43,411 bases of DNA from Clostridium brassicae (GTDB taxonomy: Bacteria; Bacillota; Clostridia; Clostridiales; Clostridiaceae). The DNA is taken from contig NZ_JAPQFJ010000025.1 of assembly GCF_026738875.1 (NCBI RefSeq), forward strand, positions 1-43,411. Reading direction: 5' to 3'. The position numbers and the translations under genes were made by a program. Positions 24,847 to 34,751 of this stretch are shown here, in pieces. The notes under the pieces are model-generated. The model worked only from the letters and a program-made list of their open reading frames with translations. It did no database searches and was not told the DNA's origin. Position 1 is the stretch's first letter, and every line of letters begins with the position of its first letter.

Positions 24847-27243
24847 ATGCAGTACGGAGCAGATATATTTCCTTACAAAAGGATAAGGAAAACTAATAAA
24901 GATAAAAAAAATTTAAAAAGTATTGAGCAGTATGGTATATTAAATAATTTTGCTTATTTTTTAATATGTTTATTAGTAAGTAGAGTAATTATGCTGAATT
25001 TAGAAAATTCAATGGCTCCTTTTGGAGTAGCATTTTTAATAGTTATTTCCCTATATAAAAAGGAGTTTTTTTTTATTTCTGTTTGTGGTACCATAGCTGG
25101 ATACTTATCTATATATAATAAATTAAACAATTTACCTGGATATTTGATTATAGTTGGAACTATAGCTATTTCAGCCTATATGTTAGAAGAAAAGTCAAAG
25201 AACACAAAACTATTAGTTATATTTTGTACTATATTCATTGAGTTAATTGCAAGTGAATTTTGGATACGAAGTTTAACTTTTAAAGTTGCATTTTTATCTG
25301 CATTTCTTCAAATGATTTCCATTATCCCAGTATATTTTATTCTTGAACACTCTATAATATGCATAAATAAATTTAAGACAAAACATCTATTTAGTAGCGA
25401 AGAAGTTATAAGCATGTCCATTATATTTGCGTTAGTTATATCTGGAACATGGGGAATTACTATAGCCAAGATTTCTATAATGAATATTTTAGCTCTAGGA
25501 TTTATATTAACACTTAGTTATATAAATGGAAGTACGGTGGGGGCTACAAGTGGAATTGCCATTGGAGCAATAACAGGAATGTGTTCTAATAATATACTTG
25601 TTTATGTAAGTGTTTATGGCTTGTGCGGATTTTTTTCAGGACTTTTTAAAGAAATAGGCAAATGGTTGACGGGAGTTACATATATAATAACATTCCTAAT
25701 ACTAATACTCTATTCTAATATAAAATCAGAATTTAATTTTATAGAGGTTATAATTGCTTCAGGTGCTTTTATTGCCATACCAAATGAAGTTTACAACAGG
25801 TTAAATTTAGAATTGGACTGGGAAAAAAAGCAAGAGTATTTGAATAAAAGTATAGCATCTAATATTAAAAGTTTAATTGTTGATAGGTTAGACAGTTTTT
25901 CCGAAGTTTTATATGGTATGTCAAATACTCTTGAGGAACTATCAGATAATGACAAATTATTAATGAAGAGTAAGAGTAGTGGATTAATTGAGAATCTTGC
26001 TGATAGAGTTTGTGGCAATTGTAGTATGAATACTACATGTTGGAAAAAAGAGATATATTGTACTTATGCTGCTTTTGGAGAACTTATACAGAATTGTCAA
26101 GAGCAAAGAAGAAAGATTATACCTAAAGAAATAGAAAGAAAATGTGTAAAGAGGACATTGCTTCTAAAAAACACTGAAGATATTGTTAATAATTATATGG
26201 TAAAGGAAATGTGGAGAGAAAGACAGAGTGAAGGTAGAAAAATTTTATCTGAACAAATAAACAGTATGGCTGATTCTTTTAAGGAGATAATGAAAGAGTT
26301 TAATTGTGATATTAAAATAAACACGGATATTGAGAAAAAGCTTAGAAAGGTTTTGGGAGATCAAAATATTAAATATGATGATATATTCTGTTTTGAAAAT
26401 AAAAATAACAGATTGGTAATAAAGATGACTTTAAAAGCTTGTGGGGGTACTCAACTTTGTGTAAAGAAAATATTACCTTTTATAAACGAAGTTGTAGGTA
26501 AACTTATGTGTGTTAGCGATGAGGGATGTGTTATTAATCCAAAAACAAGTGAGTGTAATATTACTTTTGAAGAAACTCCTAAATATTATATCGCATCTTA
26601 TGCCAACAAATTATGTAAAGAAGGAGAAAAATATAGTGGAGACAGTTATAGTTTTGGTAAGATTCTTCAGGGTAATTATATGTGTATTATAAGTGATGGA
26701 ATGGGTTCGGGACCTGAAGCTGGAAGAGAAAGTAAGGCTGCTATTGATATGGTAGAAAAGTTTATTAATTCGGGAATAAGTAAAATTAAAGCCGTAGATG
26801 CAGTCAATACAATAATGACTTTAAGATTTCCTCAAGATGAAAAATTTTCAACATTAGACTTATGTGATGTGGATTTGTACTCGGGGGATGTGAATTTTAT
26901 GAAGATAGGATCTGTTTGTAGTTTTATAAAATCTGGCACAAAAGTTGAAGTGATAAGGTCTAAGACTTTGCCAATAGGAGTTTTGGATAAAGTAGATGTG
27001 GATGTAGCAAACAAGAAAGTTAAAAATGGGGATTTTATTATTATGTTAAGTGATGGTGTTGTGGATTATGACATAGATAATACAGGTAATATTGATTGGG
27101 TAGTGGATTATTTACAAAAAAACAATACTAATAATCCTAAAGAATTGGTTGATGGACTGATTAATAAAGCTAAGGAATTAAGTGGAGGCAAAGTTAGAGA
27201 TGACATGACTGCCATAGTTTCAAAAGTTTATAGTTTATATTAG
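24847..27243 (+). CDS. spoIIE: stage II sporulation protein E, SpoIIE phosphatase
   Basis: SpoIIE is a membrane-bound PP2C-type phosphatase that dephosphorylates SpoIIAA to free SigF in the forespore, and it associates with the polar septum. The 798-residue protein has a cytoplasmic N-terminus, about ten hydrophobic segments (about 35-310), a linker with a cysteine cluster (VCGNCSMNTTCWKK) and the phosphatase domain (about 590-798). Metal-binding aspartates lie in IISDGMGSGPEAG near 612 and MLSDGVVDYD near 734. A GGGGGG-rich ribosome binding site precedes the ATG. It lies between the tRNA block and tilS. Repeat copy B begins right at its stop codon. Confidence 0.95.
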   Translation: MQYGADIFPYKRIRKTNKDKKNLKSIEQYGILNNFAYFLICLLVSRVIMLNLENSMAPFGVAFLIVISLYKKEFFFISVCGTIAGYLSIYNKLNNLPGYLIIVGTIAISAYMLEEKSKNTKLLVIFCTIFIELIASEFWIRSLTFKVAFLSAFLQMISIIPVYFILEHSIICINKFKTKHLFSSEEVISMSIIFALVISGTWGITIAKISIMNILALGFILTLSYINGSTVGATSGIAIGAITGMCSNNILVYVSVYGLCGFFSGLFKEIGKWLTGVTYIITFLILILYSNIKSEFNFIEVIIASGAFIAIPNEVYNRLNLELDWEKKQEYLNKSIASNIKSLIVDRLDSFSEVLYGMSNTLEELSDNDKLLMKSKSSGLIENLADRVCGNCSMNTTCWKKEIYCTYAAFGELIQNCQEQRRKIIPKEIERKCVKRTLLLKNTEDIVNNYMVKEMWRERQSEGRKILSEQINSMADSFKEIMKEFNCDIKINTDIEKKLRKVLGDQNIKYDDIFCFENKNNRLVIKMTLKACGGTQLCVKKILPFINEVVGKLMCVSDEGCVINPKTSECNITFEETPKYYIASYANKLCKEGEKYSGDSYSFGKILQGNYMCIISDGMGSGPEAGRESKAAIDMVEKFINSGISKIKAVDAVNTIMTLRFPQDEKFSTLDLCDVDLYSGDVNFMKIGSVCSFIKSGTKVEVIRSKTLPIGVLDKVDVDVANKKVKNGDFIIMLSDGVVDYDIDNTGNIDWVVDYLQKNNTNNPKELVDGLINKAKELSGGKVRDDMTAIVSKVYSLY

Positions 27244-27395
27244 AATAATATTATAATTTAATGAATAGTGACAGCATTACCTCTTTTGTTTAGGATAATG
27301 ATAAGGATCACAATGAAAAAATAAGTTTTCATTGTGATCCTATCATTTTACTTAACCTAAAGATTTTCTCATACTAAAAGAAAATTTCCTCTGAG
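27244..27395 (+). repeat. intergenic repeat element, copy B (short)
   Basis: This copy starts directly after the spoIIE stop with AATAATATTATAATTTAATGAATA and lacks the middle part found in copies A and C. It contains the hairpin at 27304 and the tail TTTTACTTAACCTAAAGATTTTCT followed by AAAAGAAAATT, shared with the copies at 2979 and 42706. No reading frame is conserved. Confidence 0.6.
27304..27350 (+). terminator. terminator after spoIIE (repeat copy B hairpin)
   Basis: AGGATCACAATGAAAA at 27304-27319 pairs perfectly with 27326-27341 around a 6-nt loop and is followed by ATCATTTTA, a weak T tail. Confidence 0.65.
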
Positions 27396-27493
27396 AAAAC
27401 TTATAACTGTGAATTATTAATCTAAAAAATGTTACGTTATAATAGTTTTCTAAAGTGTATTTAAAATAAATTAATAATTTAAAATGACTTCTG

Positions 27494-27502
27494 TGATATA
27501 AT
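27494..27502 (+). promoter_or_regulatory. extended -10 promoter of tilS
   Basis: TGATATAAT is an extended -10 box about 47 nt upstream of the tilS start. No good -35 is present at the expected distance. Confidence 0.45.
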
Positions 27503-27548
27503 AAAATAATGTTGCAAGGCTATAAAGCTGTATTTGGGAGTGTTAAAA

Positions 27549-28934
27549 TTGATAGAAAAGATTATGAATACTATAAAACAAAATGCAATGTTTAAGGAAG
27601 GAGATAAGGTTATAGTAGGTGTTTCTGGAGGACCAGATTCTATTTGTCTTTTACATGTGTTATATACTTTAAAAGAAGAACTTAGAATTACACTTGCTGC
27701 AGCACATATTAATCATTGTTTAAGAGGAGAAGAAGCAGATAAAGACGAAGAGTATGTAAAGAGGTTTTGTAATGAACTAGGTATAGAATGTTTTGTAAAA
27801 AAAATAGATGTACATAAGTTATCTAAAGAAAAGAGTATTTCTTGTGAGATGGCTGGACGGGAAGTTAGATATAAATTTTTTGAAGAAATTTTAAATAACA
27901 TAGAGGGTCAAAAAATAGCTATTGCTCATAATGCTAATGATCAAGCTGAAACTGTGCTAATGAGAATAATGAGGGGAACAGGGCTAGAGGGTTTAGTTGG
28001 AATTAAGGCTGTGCGAGATGAAATTTACGTAAGACCTATATTAAATGTGAGTAGAAATGAAATAGAAAGTTACTGTGAAGTTAATAAATTAAATCCTAGA
28101 ATTGATAAAACTAATTTGGAAAATATATTTACTAGAAATAAAATTAGGCTTGAATTAGTTCCATATATTCAACAGAATTTTAATAAAGACATAATTGAGG
28201 CTTTAAATAGAATGGCAGATACTATAAGAGTAGATAATGATTATATAAACAAAGTTTCAACTGAGTTATATAGGAAATATTGTAAAAAACTAAAAAGTAA
28301 GGTTATAATATATAAAGAAGCTTTTCAAGAAAATGAAGCTATAGTGACTAGGATTATTAGAATGTCTTTAAATGAAATCAAGGGTGATTTACGGAACTTT
28401 GAAAAAGTTCATATTTATGATATTATAAATATTCAAAAAAATTCTACAGGCAAAGTTGCTATGCTTCCTAATAATATAGAAGTTATAAATAATTATGGAG
28501 ATATAAGTCTATATATAAAAAAAGAAGTGAATTTAATTAATAATAGAGAATATACATTAGAAATCAATAAAAAAAATTATTTAGAGGATTTAGATTTAAA
28601 TATTAGTTTAAAGGTCTATACTAATAAAAAATGTTTAGATTCAAAAAAAAATAATTTAATTAAGTATTTTGATTATGATAAAATAGATGGAGATATAAAA
28701 TTAAGATATAGGAAGAATGGGGATAAGTTTACTCCACTGGGAATGAGGGGAAGTAAGAAATTAAAAGATTTATTTATGGATTTGAAGATTCCAAAAGATG
28801 AAAGAAATAATATTCCTCTTATTTGCTTTAAAGAAGAGATAGCATGGATAGTAGATTATAGAGTAAGTGATAAATTTAAGATAGATGAAAATACAAAAAA
28901 TATTTTGCAAATAAAAATTGAGGGAGAGGAATAA
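27549..28934 (+). CDS. tilS: tRNA(Ile)-lysidine synthase
   Basis: TilS converts cytidine 34 of tRNA-Ile2 (CAU) to lysidine with ATP and lysine, changing its identity from Met to Ile. The 461-residue protein has the PP-loop SGGPDS at 26-31, AHINHCLRG and RIMRGTGLEGL in the N-terminal domain, and a C-terminal TilS domain with RYRKNGDKFTPLGMRGSKKLKDLF. I choose the TTG at 27549, 8 nt after GGGAG; an earlier TTG overlaps that site. hpt starts 4 nt after the stop, as in other Firmicutes. Confidence 0.94.
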   Translation: MIEKIMNTIKQNAMFKEGDKVIVGVSGGPDSICLLHVLYTLKEELRITLAAAHINHCLRGEEADKDEEYVKRFCNELGIECFVKKIDVHKLSKEKSISCEMAGREVRYKFFEEILNNIEGQKIAIAHNANDQAETVLMRIMRGTGLEGLVGIKAVRDEIYVRPILNVSRNEIESYCEVNKLNPRIDKTNLENIFTRNKIRLELVPYIQQNFNKDIIEALNRMADTIRVDNDYINKVSTELYRKYCKKLKSKVIIYKEAFQENEAIVTRIIRMSLNEIKGDLRNFEKVHIYDIINIQKNSTGKVAMLPNNIEVINNYGDISLYIKKEVNLINNREYTLEINKKNYLEDLDLNISLKVYTNKKCLDSKKNNLIKYFDYDKIDGDIKLRYRKNGDKFTPLGMRGSKKLKDLFMDLKIPKDERNNIPLICFKEEIAWIVDYRVSDKFKIDENTKNILQIKIEGEE

Positions 28935-28938
28935 AATA

Positions 28939-29478
28939 ATGAAAAAGGATATTGAAAGGGTATTAATAAGTGAAGAACAAATTAATGCAAAAATTAATGA
29001 ACTAGGAAAAGAAATTAGTGAAAAGTATGATGGTGAGGATCTTATACTTATAGGAGTACTTAAAGGATCAGTTCCTTTTATGGCTGAGCTTATGAAAAAT
29101 ATAACAATTCCGTGTAAAATGGATTTTATGGCTGTTTCAAGCTATGGTAATTCAACTGAAAGTTCGGGAGTAGTTAGAATACTTAAGGATTTAGACTTTG
29201 AGATAGAAGATAAGAATGTATTGATAGTTGAGGATATAGTGGATTCAGGAATAACCTTAAAGTATCTTATGAATTATCTTAAAGCTAAAAACCCTAAAAG
29301 TATAGAAATAGCATGTCTTTTAAATAAGCCAGAAAGAAGAGAAGTAGATATAGATGTTAAATACTTAGGATTTAATGTTCCAAATTATTTTTTAGTTGGA
29401 TATGGCTTAGATTATGCTGAAAAGTATAGAAACTTACCTTACATAGGAATACTAAAGGAAGAAGTTTATAAAAAGTAA
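28939..29478 (+). CDS. hpt: hypoxanthine phosphoribosyltransferase
   Basis: Hpt salvages hypoxanthine and guanine with PRPP to form IMP and GMP. The 179-residue protein has LIGVLKGSVPFMAEL at 37-51, the flexible-loop region SSYGNST and the PRPP loop EDIVDSGIT at 98-106. The ATG at 28939 is preceded by GGAGAGG, part of which lies in the end of tilS; a TTG eight codons earlier is within tilS and is unlikely. tilS-hpt-ftsH is a conserved order. Confidence 0.95.
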   Translation: MKKDIERVLISEEQINAKINELGKEISEKYDGEDLILIGVLKGSVPFMAELMKNITIPCKMDFMAVSSYGNSTESSGVVRILKDLDFEIEDKNVLIVEDIVDSGITLKYLMNYLKAKNPKSIEIACLLNKPERREVDIDVKYLGFNVPNYFLVGYGLDYAEKYRNLPYIGILKEEVYKK

Positions 29479-29564
29479 ATATACCATTATTGTAAAGGAA
29501 TGTGCTGTATGATAAAATCTAATGTAAAACTATTAGAAAACCTAAATAGATGGGGGGCCTTAAG

Positions 29565-31493
29565 GTGAAAAAAATTTCAAGTGCAACAGTATGGATAATT
29601 GGAATTATGTTTATTATACTTGCTGCGTTAGCGTTAGTAGAAACAAATAAAAGTGATAGTATAATTTCATATGACAAATTTCAAGAATATTGGGTAGGAA
29701 ATAAGGTATCTAGAATTGAAGTTAAAGAAGACAGAAGAACAGTAATAGGAGAATTAAACGATAAAAATAAAACTCAATTTGAAGCGGTAATTCCAGAAAA
29801 CTTATTAATAGAAACTGTAAAGGATAATCCACATAAAGTAGCTGTAAAATTTGATAGGCCAACATCTGTACCTATATGGGTAAATTGGCTACCAACAATA
29901 ATATTAATATTAATGCTAATGGGATTTTGGTTTATGTTTATGCAGCAGTCTCAAGGAGGCGGTGGAAATAGAGGAGTAATGAATTTTGGTAAAAGTAGAG
30001 CTAAATTGGCTACTCCTGATAAACAGAGTGTAACATTTAAAGATGTAGCAGGTGCAGATGAAGAAAAAGCAGAACTTGAAGAAATAGTTGATTTTTTAAA
30101 ACAACCAAAAAGGTATTTAGATATGGGAGCGAGAATTCCTAAAGGAGTGCTTTTAGTTGGTCCTCCAGGAACAGGTAAAACGCTTCTTGCTAAGGCAATT
30201 GCAGGTGAAGCAGGTGTTCCGTTTTTTAGTATATCTGGTTCGGATTTTGTAGAGATGTTTGTAGGTGTCGGTGCTTCAAGAGTAAGAGATTTGTTTGAGC
30301 AAGCTAAAAAAAATGACTCATGTATTGTATTTATTGATGAAATAGATGCAGTAGGTAGACAAAGAGGTGCTGGACTTGGTGGAGGTCATGATGAAAGGGA
30401 ACAAACATTAAATCAGTTGTTAGTTGAAATGGATGGATTTGGAATCAATGAAGGTATCATCATGATAGCAGCTACAAATAGACCTGACATATTAGATAAG
30501 GCTCTTTTAAGACCAGGTAGATTTGATAGACAGATACTAGTAGGGGCTCCAGATGTAAAGGGTAGAGAAGAGATATTAAAAGTACACATTAAAAACAAAC
30601 CTTTATCAGATGAGGTTAGACTTGATGTCTTAGCTAAGAGAACCCCTGGATTTGTTGGTGCAGATTTAGAGAATTTAATGAATGAAGCTGCATTACTTGC
30701 AGTTAGAAATAATAAAAAATTAATTGGAATGGAAGAATTAGAAGAAGCGATAACAAGAGTTATAGCAGGACCAGAGAAGAAAAGTAGGGTGGTGGCTGAA
30801 GAAGATAGAAAGCTTACAGCATACCATGAAGCAGGGCATGCTATTGTAATGAGATTTACTCCTCATTCTGATCCAGTTCATGAGATTAGTATAATACCTA
30901 GAGGAATGGCTGGAGGATATACTATGCATCTTCCGGAAAAAGACGCAGCATACACTTCTAGGTCCAAATTAAAAGATGAGATGGTAGGACTTTTAGGAGG
31001 AAGAGTTGCTGAACAAATGATAATTGGTGACATAAGTACAGGTGCATCTAATGATATACAAAGAGTTTCTTCTGTTGCTAGAAAAATGGTTATGGAATAT
31101 GGAATGAGTAAAAAATTAGGTACTATAACTTTTGGTACTGGGCATGATGAAGTGTTCTTAGGAAGAGATCTAAATAAGTCAAAAAATTATAGTGAAGAGA
31201 TTGCGTCTGAAATTGATAAAGAAGTAAAAAGATTAATAGATGAAGCTTATAAAAGAGCAGAAGATATATTAAGAGAACATTCAAAAGAACTCCATGATGT
31301 AGCACAAGTTCTTTTAGAGAAAGAAAAGATTGGCGCTGAAGAATTTAATGCTATAGTTGATGGTACATATAACAAAGAAAAAATAGTACTTGACAAAGAT
31401 GAAGTGGTAATTGACAAAGACGAAGCGGTAATTGATAAAGATGAAGTAGTACTTGATAAAGATAAAGTAGTAATTGACAAAGACGAAATATAG
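29565..31493 (+). CDS. ftsH: ATP-dependent zinc metalloprotease FtsH with repeated acidic tail
   Basis: FtsH is a membrane-anchored hexameric AAA+ protease for damaged membrane proteins and some regulators. A GTG start at 29565, 7 nt after GGGGGG, gives 642 residues. Two transmembrane helices (about 8-25 and 106-126) flank an extracellular domain. Walker A is GPPGTGKT at 199-206, Walker B is IVFIDEID near 254-261, the second region of homology is [20 protein letters not shown], and the zinc site is HEAGH at 421-425. The C-terminus ends with five copies of a seven-residue unit of the type V(L/I)DKDEV, unusual for FtsH. Confidence 0.96.
   Translation: MKKISSATVWIIGIMFIILAALALVETNKSDSIISYDKFQEYWVGNKVSRIEVKEDRRTVIGELNDKNKTQFEAVIPENLLIETVKDNPHKVAVKFDRPTSVPIWVNWLPTIILILMLMGFWFMFMQQSQGGGGNRGVMNFGKSRAKLATPDKQSVTFKDVAGADEEKAELEEIVDFLKQPKRYLDMGARIPKGVLLVGPPGTGKTLLAKAIAGEAGVPFFSISGSDFVEMFVGVGASRVRDLFEQAKKNDSCIVFIDEIDAVGRQRGAGLGGGHDEREQTLNQLLVEMDGFGINEGIIMIAATNRPDILDKALLRPGRFDRQILVGAPDVKGREEILKVHIKNKPLSDEVRLDVLAKRTPGFVGADLENLMNEAALLAVRNNKKLIGMEELEEAITRVIAGPEKKSRVVAEEDRKLTAYHEAGHAIVMRFTPHSDPVHEISIIPRGMAGGYTMHLPEKDAAYTSRSKLKDEMVGLLGGRVAEQMIIGDISTGASNDIQRVSSVARKMVMEYGMSKKLGTITFGTGHDEVFLGRDLNKSKNYSEEIASEIDKEVKRLIDEAYKRAEDILREHSKELHDVAQVLLEKEKIGAEEFNAIVDGTYNKEKIVLDKDEVVIDKDEAVIDKDEVVLDKDKVVIDKDEI
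31386..31490 (+). repeat. five 21-bp tandem repeats at the 3' end of ftsH
   Basis: Five in-frame 21-bp units encode [28 protein letters not shown] and VIDKDEI, directly before the stop codon. The units differ mainly by third-base changes (GAC/GAT, ATT/CTT). Confidence 0.9.
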
Positions 31494-31506
31494 GAAAATT
31501 AGCTAT

Positions 31507-31545
31507 AAAAAGTATAGGGAGTATAATTCACCCTATACTTTTTGC
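31507..31545 (+). terminator. terminator after ftsH
   Basis: AAAAAGTATAGGG at 31507-31519 pairs perfectly with CCCTATACTTTTT at 31531-31543. Confidence 0.9.
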
Positions 31546-31653
31546 TTGGTTTTAATTATAATTAAGAGTATTAGATACGAATGTTTTAGTTATTATTAAG
31601 TTTATTGTAAAGAATTAATATAAAAAATATAAAAATTGTGAAAGGGTGGTAGT

Positions 31654-32040
31654 ATGGAATTTAATTTACAAGAAGGAACAAAAGGTATAATTGAGATGGT
31701 TGTAAATGAGAAAGATTCTGCCAAGAACATTGGGTCAGGACTTGCAGATGTATTTGCAACACCAGCTATGATTGCGCTAATGGAGAACACAGCTCAAACT
31801 AGTATAAAAGATAGTTTGCCAGAGGGACATTCTACAGTTGGAATAGAAATTTGTGTTAAACATATGAAAGCTACACCTATTGGAATGAAAGTTAAGTGTA
31901 CATCTAATTTAAAAAAAGTAGATGGTAAAAAATTAACTTTTGAAGTAGAAGCTCATGATGAAGTTGGTAAAATAGGAGAAGGTACACATACTAGATATAT
32001 AATAAATGACGAAGATTTTATGAAAAAAATTCAAAAATAG
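31654..32040 (+). CDS. hotdog-fold thioesterase, FlK-like
   Basis: This 128-residue single-domain hotdog protein resembles the fluoroacetyl-CoA thioesterase FlK. The residues T36 (FATPAMI), E44 (ALMENTAQ) and H70 (VKHMKATP) have exactly the spacing of the FlK catalytic set T42, E50 and H76. In most bacteria such proteins are not tied to fluoroacetate and are thought to hydrolyse small acyl-CoAs; the substrate here is unknown. AAGGGTGG precedes the ATG. The gene stands between terminators at 31507 and 32058, so it is probably transcribed alone. Confidence 0.85.
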   Translation: MEFNLQEGTKGIIEMVVNEKDSAKNIGSGLADVFATPAMIALMENTAQTSIKDSLPEGHSTVGIEICVKHMKATPIGMKVKCTSNLKKVDGKKLTFEVEAHDEVGKIGEGTHTRYIINDEDFMKKIQK

Positions 32041-32057
32041 TTTTGAGTTGGGCATAA

Positions 32058-32094
32058 TAATAGGAATATACTTATATATTCCTATTAATTTTTT
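32058..32094 (+). terminator. terminator between the thioesterase gene and fhs
   Basis: TAATAGGAATATA at 32058-32070 pairs perfectly with TATATTCCTATTA at 32075-32087 (loop CTTA), followed by ATTTTTT. Only 20 nt separate it from the fhs start, so read-through here would also set fhs expression. Confidence 0.8.
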
Positions 32095-32113
32095 AAAAAG
32101 AGGTGTTATTAAT

Positions 32114-33784
32114 ATGAAAAATGATATTGAAATTGCTCAAAGCGCAGAAATGAAGCCAATAACAGAAATAGCAGCACAGATAGGATTGCAAGAAGACGAT
32201 ATTGAGCTTTATGGCAAATATAAATGTAAAATATCTTTAGATGTTTTAAATAAAGATACAAAGAAAGAGGAGGGTAAGCTAATTCTTGTAACAGCTATAA
32301 ACCCAACTCCAGCAGGAGAAGGAAAGTCAACAGTTACAGTTGGATTAGGGCAGGCTTTATGTAAATTAAACAAAAATGCTGTTATAGCCTTAAGAGAACC
32401 TTCACTTGGACCTGTATTTGGAATAAAAGGAGGGGCAGCTGGAGGAGGATATTCTCAAGTAGTACCTATGGAAGATATTAATTTACATTTTACTGGGGAT
32501 ATGCATGCGATTACAGCAGCAAATAATTTATTGGGAGCAGCAATAGATAATCACATACATCAAGGAAATAACTTAAAAATTGATGCAAGACGTATAGTGT
32601 TTAAAAGGGTTATGGATATGAATGACAGAGCTCTTCGTAATATAGTAGTGGGAATGGGTGGAAAGGTAAATGGATTTTTAAGAGAAGATGGATTTATGAT
32701 AACTGTTGCCTCAGAGATAATGGCTATATTATGTTTGTCAAATAGTTTGATGGACTTAAAAGAGAGAATGGGAAATATTCTTGTGGCTTATAATTTAGAT
32801 GGAGAGCCTGTATATTGTAAAGATTTAGGGGTTCAAGGTGCTATGGCACTTTTAATGAAGGATGCTATAAAGCCAAATTTAGTTCAGACGTTAGAAAATA
32901 CTCCAGCAATAATTCATGGTGGACCTTTTGCTAACATAGCTCATGGATGTAATAGTATTCTTGCTACTAAGATGGCATTAAAACTTGGAGATTATGCTAT
33001 AACTGAGGCTGGATTTGGCGCAGATTTAGGAGCTGAGAAGTTTTTAGATATAAAATGTAGATATGGTGGATTAAAACCTGATTGTGTAGTCATTGTTGCA
33101 ACTATAAGAGCACTAAAACATCATGGTGGAGTATCAAAAGAAAAACTTAGTGTTCCAAGTGTAGAAGCATTATCTAAAGGTATAGAGAATTTAGAAAAAC
33201 AAATAGAAAACATAAAGAAATATGGTGTAACTGTAGTGGTTGCTATAAATAAATTTATAACAGATAGTGAAGAAGAAATTGAATTTATAGAAAATTTCTG
33301 CAATAACTTAGGTGTAGAGGTTGCTCTTGCTGAAGTGTGGGAAAAAGGTGGTAGTGGTGGAATTCATCTTGCCGAAAAAGTTTTAAATGTTCTTGAAAGT
33401 CAAGAAAGCAAATTTAAATGTTTATATGATGAAAAGCTATGTATTAAAGAGAAAATGGATGTTATAAGTAAAGAGATTTATGGAGCTGATAAAGTTACAT
33501 ATACTAAAGCAGCAGAAAAACAGATTAAAGAAATTGAAGATTTGGGGCTAGATAAACTTCCTATTTGTGTTGCTAAAACACAATATTCACTTTCAGATAA
33601 TCCACAGTTATTAGGAAAGCCTTCAGGATTTGATATGAATGTAAGGGAGGTAAGGGTTTCTAATGGAGCGGGCTTTATAGTTGTCTTAACAGGGGATGTT
33701 ATGACTATGCCTGGCCTTCCGAAAATACCAGCTGCAAATAAAATGGATATATTAGAAGATGGCACTATAATAGGACTATTCTAA
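32114..33784 (+). CDS. fhs: formate--tetrahydrofolate ligase
   Basis: Fhs forms 10-formyl-tetrahydrofolate from formate, THF and ATP, a key step of clostridial one-carbon metabolism and purine synthesis. The 556-residue protein has the ATP-binding TPAGEGKST at 65-73, the family segments [25 protein letters not shown] (starting near 107), [11 protein letters not shown] and [12 protein letters not shown]. The ATG at 32114 follows AAGAGGTG; an upstream in-frame start would run through the terminator hairpin. No dedicated promoter is obvious between that hairpin and the start. Confidence 0.96.
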   Translation: MKNDIEIAQSAEMKPITEIAAQIGLQEDDIELYGKYKCKISLDVLNKDTKKEEGKLILVTAINPTPAGEGKSTVTVGLGQALCKLNKNAVIALREPSLGPVFGIKGGAAGGGYSQVVPMEDINLHFTGDMHAITAANNLLGAAIDNHIHQGNNLKIDARRIVFKRVMDMNDRALRNIVVGMGGKVNGFLREDGFMITVASEIMAILCLSNSLMDLKERMGNILVAYNLDGEPVYCKDLGVQGAMALLMKDAIKPNLVQTLENTPAIIHGGPFANIAHGCNSILATKMALKLGDYAITEAGFGADLGAEKFLDIKCRYGGLKPDCVVIVATIRALKHHGGVSKEKLSVPSVEALSKGIENLEKQIENIKKYGVTVVVAINKFITDSEEEIEFIENFCNNLGVEVALAEVWEKGGSGGIHLAEKVLNVLESQESKFKCLYDEKLCIKEKMDVISKEIYGADKVTYTKAAEKQIKEIEDLGLDKLPICVAKTQYSLSDNPQLLGKPSGFDMNVREVRVSNGAGFIVVLTGDVMTMPGLPKIPAANKMDILEDGTIIGLF

Positions 33785-33851
33785 GTTCTGGATTATACTT
33801 TTTATAATATTTATAGCTTGATTTATAGAATTATACACAGTTAAGTTTTAC

Positions 33852-33879
33852 TTGACAAATTATAACCAACTGTTAAAAT
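33852..33879 (+). promoter_or_regulatory. SigA promoter of coaX
   Basis: TTGACA at 33852-33857 and TAAAAT at 33874-33879 are 16 nt apart. Transcription from it gives an untranslated leader of about 80 nt that includes the hairpin at 33913-33939. Confidence 0.6.
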
Positions 33880-33912
33880 TAAAATGGTATTAAGGTGGCA
33901 ATATAAGTTGCT

Positions 33913-33945
33913 ATGAGAGCAGTTGTATACTGCTCTTATAATTTT
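33913..33945 (+). promoter_or_regulatory. leader hairpin upstream of coaX
   Basis: AGAGCAGT at 33916-33923 pairs with ACTGCTCT at 33929-33936 (extended by AT/AT with one mismatch), and a T-rich stretch (TATAATTTTATT) follows. Because it lies downstream of the coaX promoter, it could attenuate coaX. It could equally be a weak terminator for read-through from fhs. Confidence 0.45.
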
Positions 33946-33963
33946 ATTAAGGAGTGTGTCACA

Positions 33964-34743
33964 GTGATTTTTGTTTTAGATGCGGGGAACACAAATATTG
34001 TTTTAGGGATTTTTAAAGATAATGATCTTATTATGGAGTGCAGAATAGGAACGGATGCTAAAAGAACATCTGATGAGTATGGTATTCAAGTGCTTAAGTT
34101 ATTTTCACATAATAATATAAATCCTTCTCATATAAAAGGAGTAATAATATCTTCAGTGGTTCCAAATATCATGTATTCCATTGAGCATATGATAAGAAAA
34201 TATTTCAATATAGATCCTATAGTTGTAGGACCAGGAGTGAAGACTGGAATTAATATTAAATACGACAATCCTAAATTTGTTGGAGCAGATAGAATAGTAA
34301 ATGCAGTTGCTGCACATGAAATATATAAGAGACCTTTAATTATAATAGACTTTGGTACAGCAACTACATTTTGTGCTGTAACTAAAAAAGGGGACTATCT
34401 AGGTGGAGTAATATGTCCAGGAATAAAGATTTCAGCTGATGCTTTGTTTGAAAAAGCGGCTAAACTTCCAAGAATAGAACTAGTAAAACCTAAAAAAGTT
34501 ATATGTAAAAGCACTGTTACAAGTATGCAATCGGGTATAGTTTATGGATATATTGGGCAAGTTGATTATATAGTTTCCAAAATGAAAAGAGAGTTAATCG
34601 AATTAGGGGAAGAGGAACCTTTTGTTGTAGCAACAGGAGGCCTTGCAAAACTTATTGCTCAAGATTCGGAAACAATTGATGAAGTAAGTCCGTTTTTAAC
34701 ATTAGAAGGACTAAAAATTATATATGAAAAGAATAAAGAGTAG
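33964..34743 (+). CDS. coaX: type III pantothenate kinase
   Basis: CoaX phosphorylates pantothenate, the first step of coenzyme A synthesis. The 259-residue protein has the N-terminal phosphate-binding [11 protein letters not shown] at 5-15, [13 protein letters not shown] and [10 protein letters not shown] in the middle, and ATGGLAKLI near the end. The GTG at 33964 is 9 nt from AAGGAG and starts the protein with [11 protein letters not shown]; an in-frame ATG 17 codons upstream would include the ribosome binding site. In Bacillus coaX also follows ftsH, with hslO next; hslO is missing here and dusB follows after 8 nt. Confidence 0.95.
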   Translation: MIFVLDAGNTNIVLGIFKDNDLIMECRIGTDAKRTSDEYGIQVLKLFSHNNINPSHIKGVIISSVVPNIMYSIEHMIRKYFNIDPIVVGPGVKTGINIKYDNPKFVGADRIVNAVAAHEIYKRPLIIIDFGTATTFCAVTKKGDYLGGVICPGIKISADALFEKAAKLPRIELVKPKKVICKSTVTSMQSGIVYGYIGQVDYIVSKMKRELIELGEEEPFVVATGGLAKLIAQDSETIDEVSPFLTLEGLKIIYEKNKE

Positions 34744-34751
34744 GTATATAT

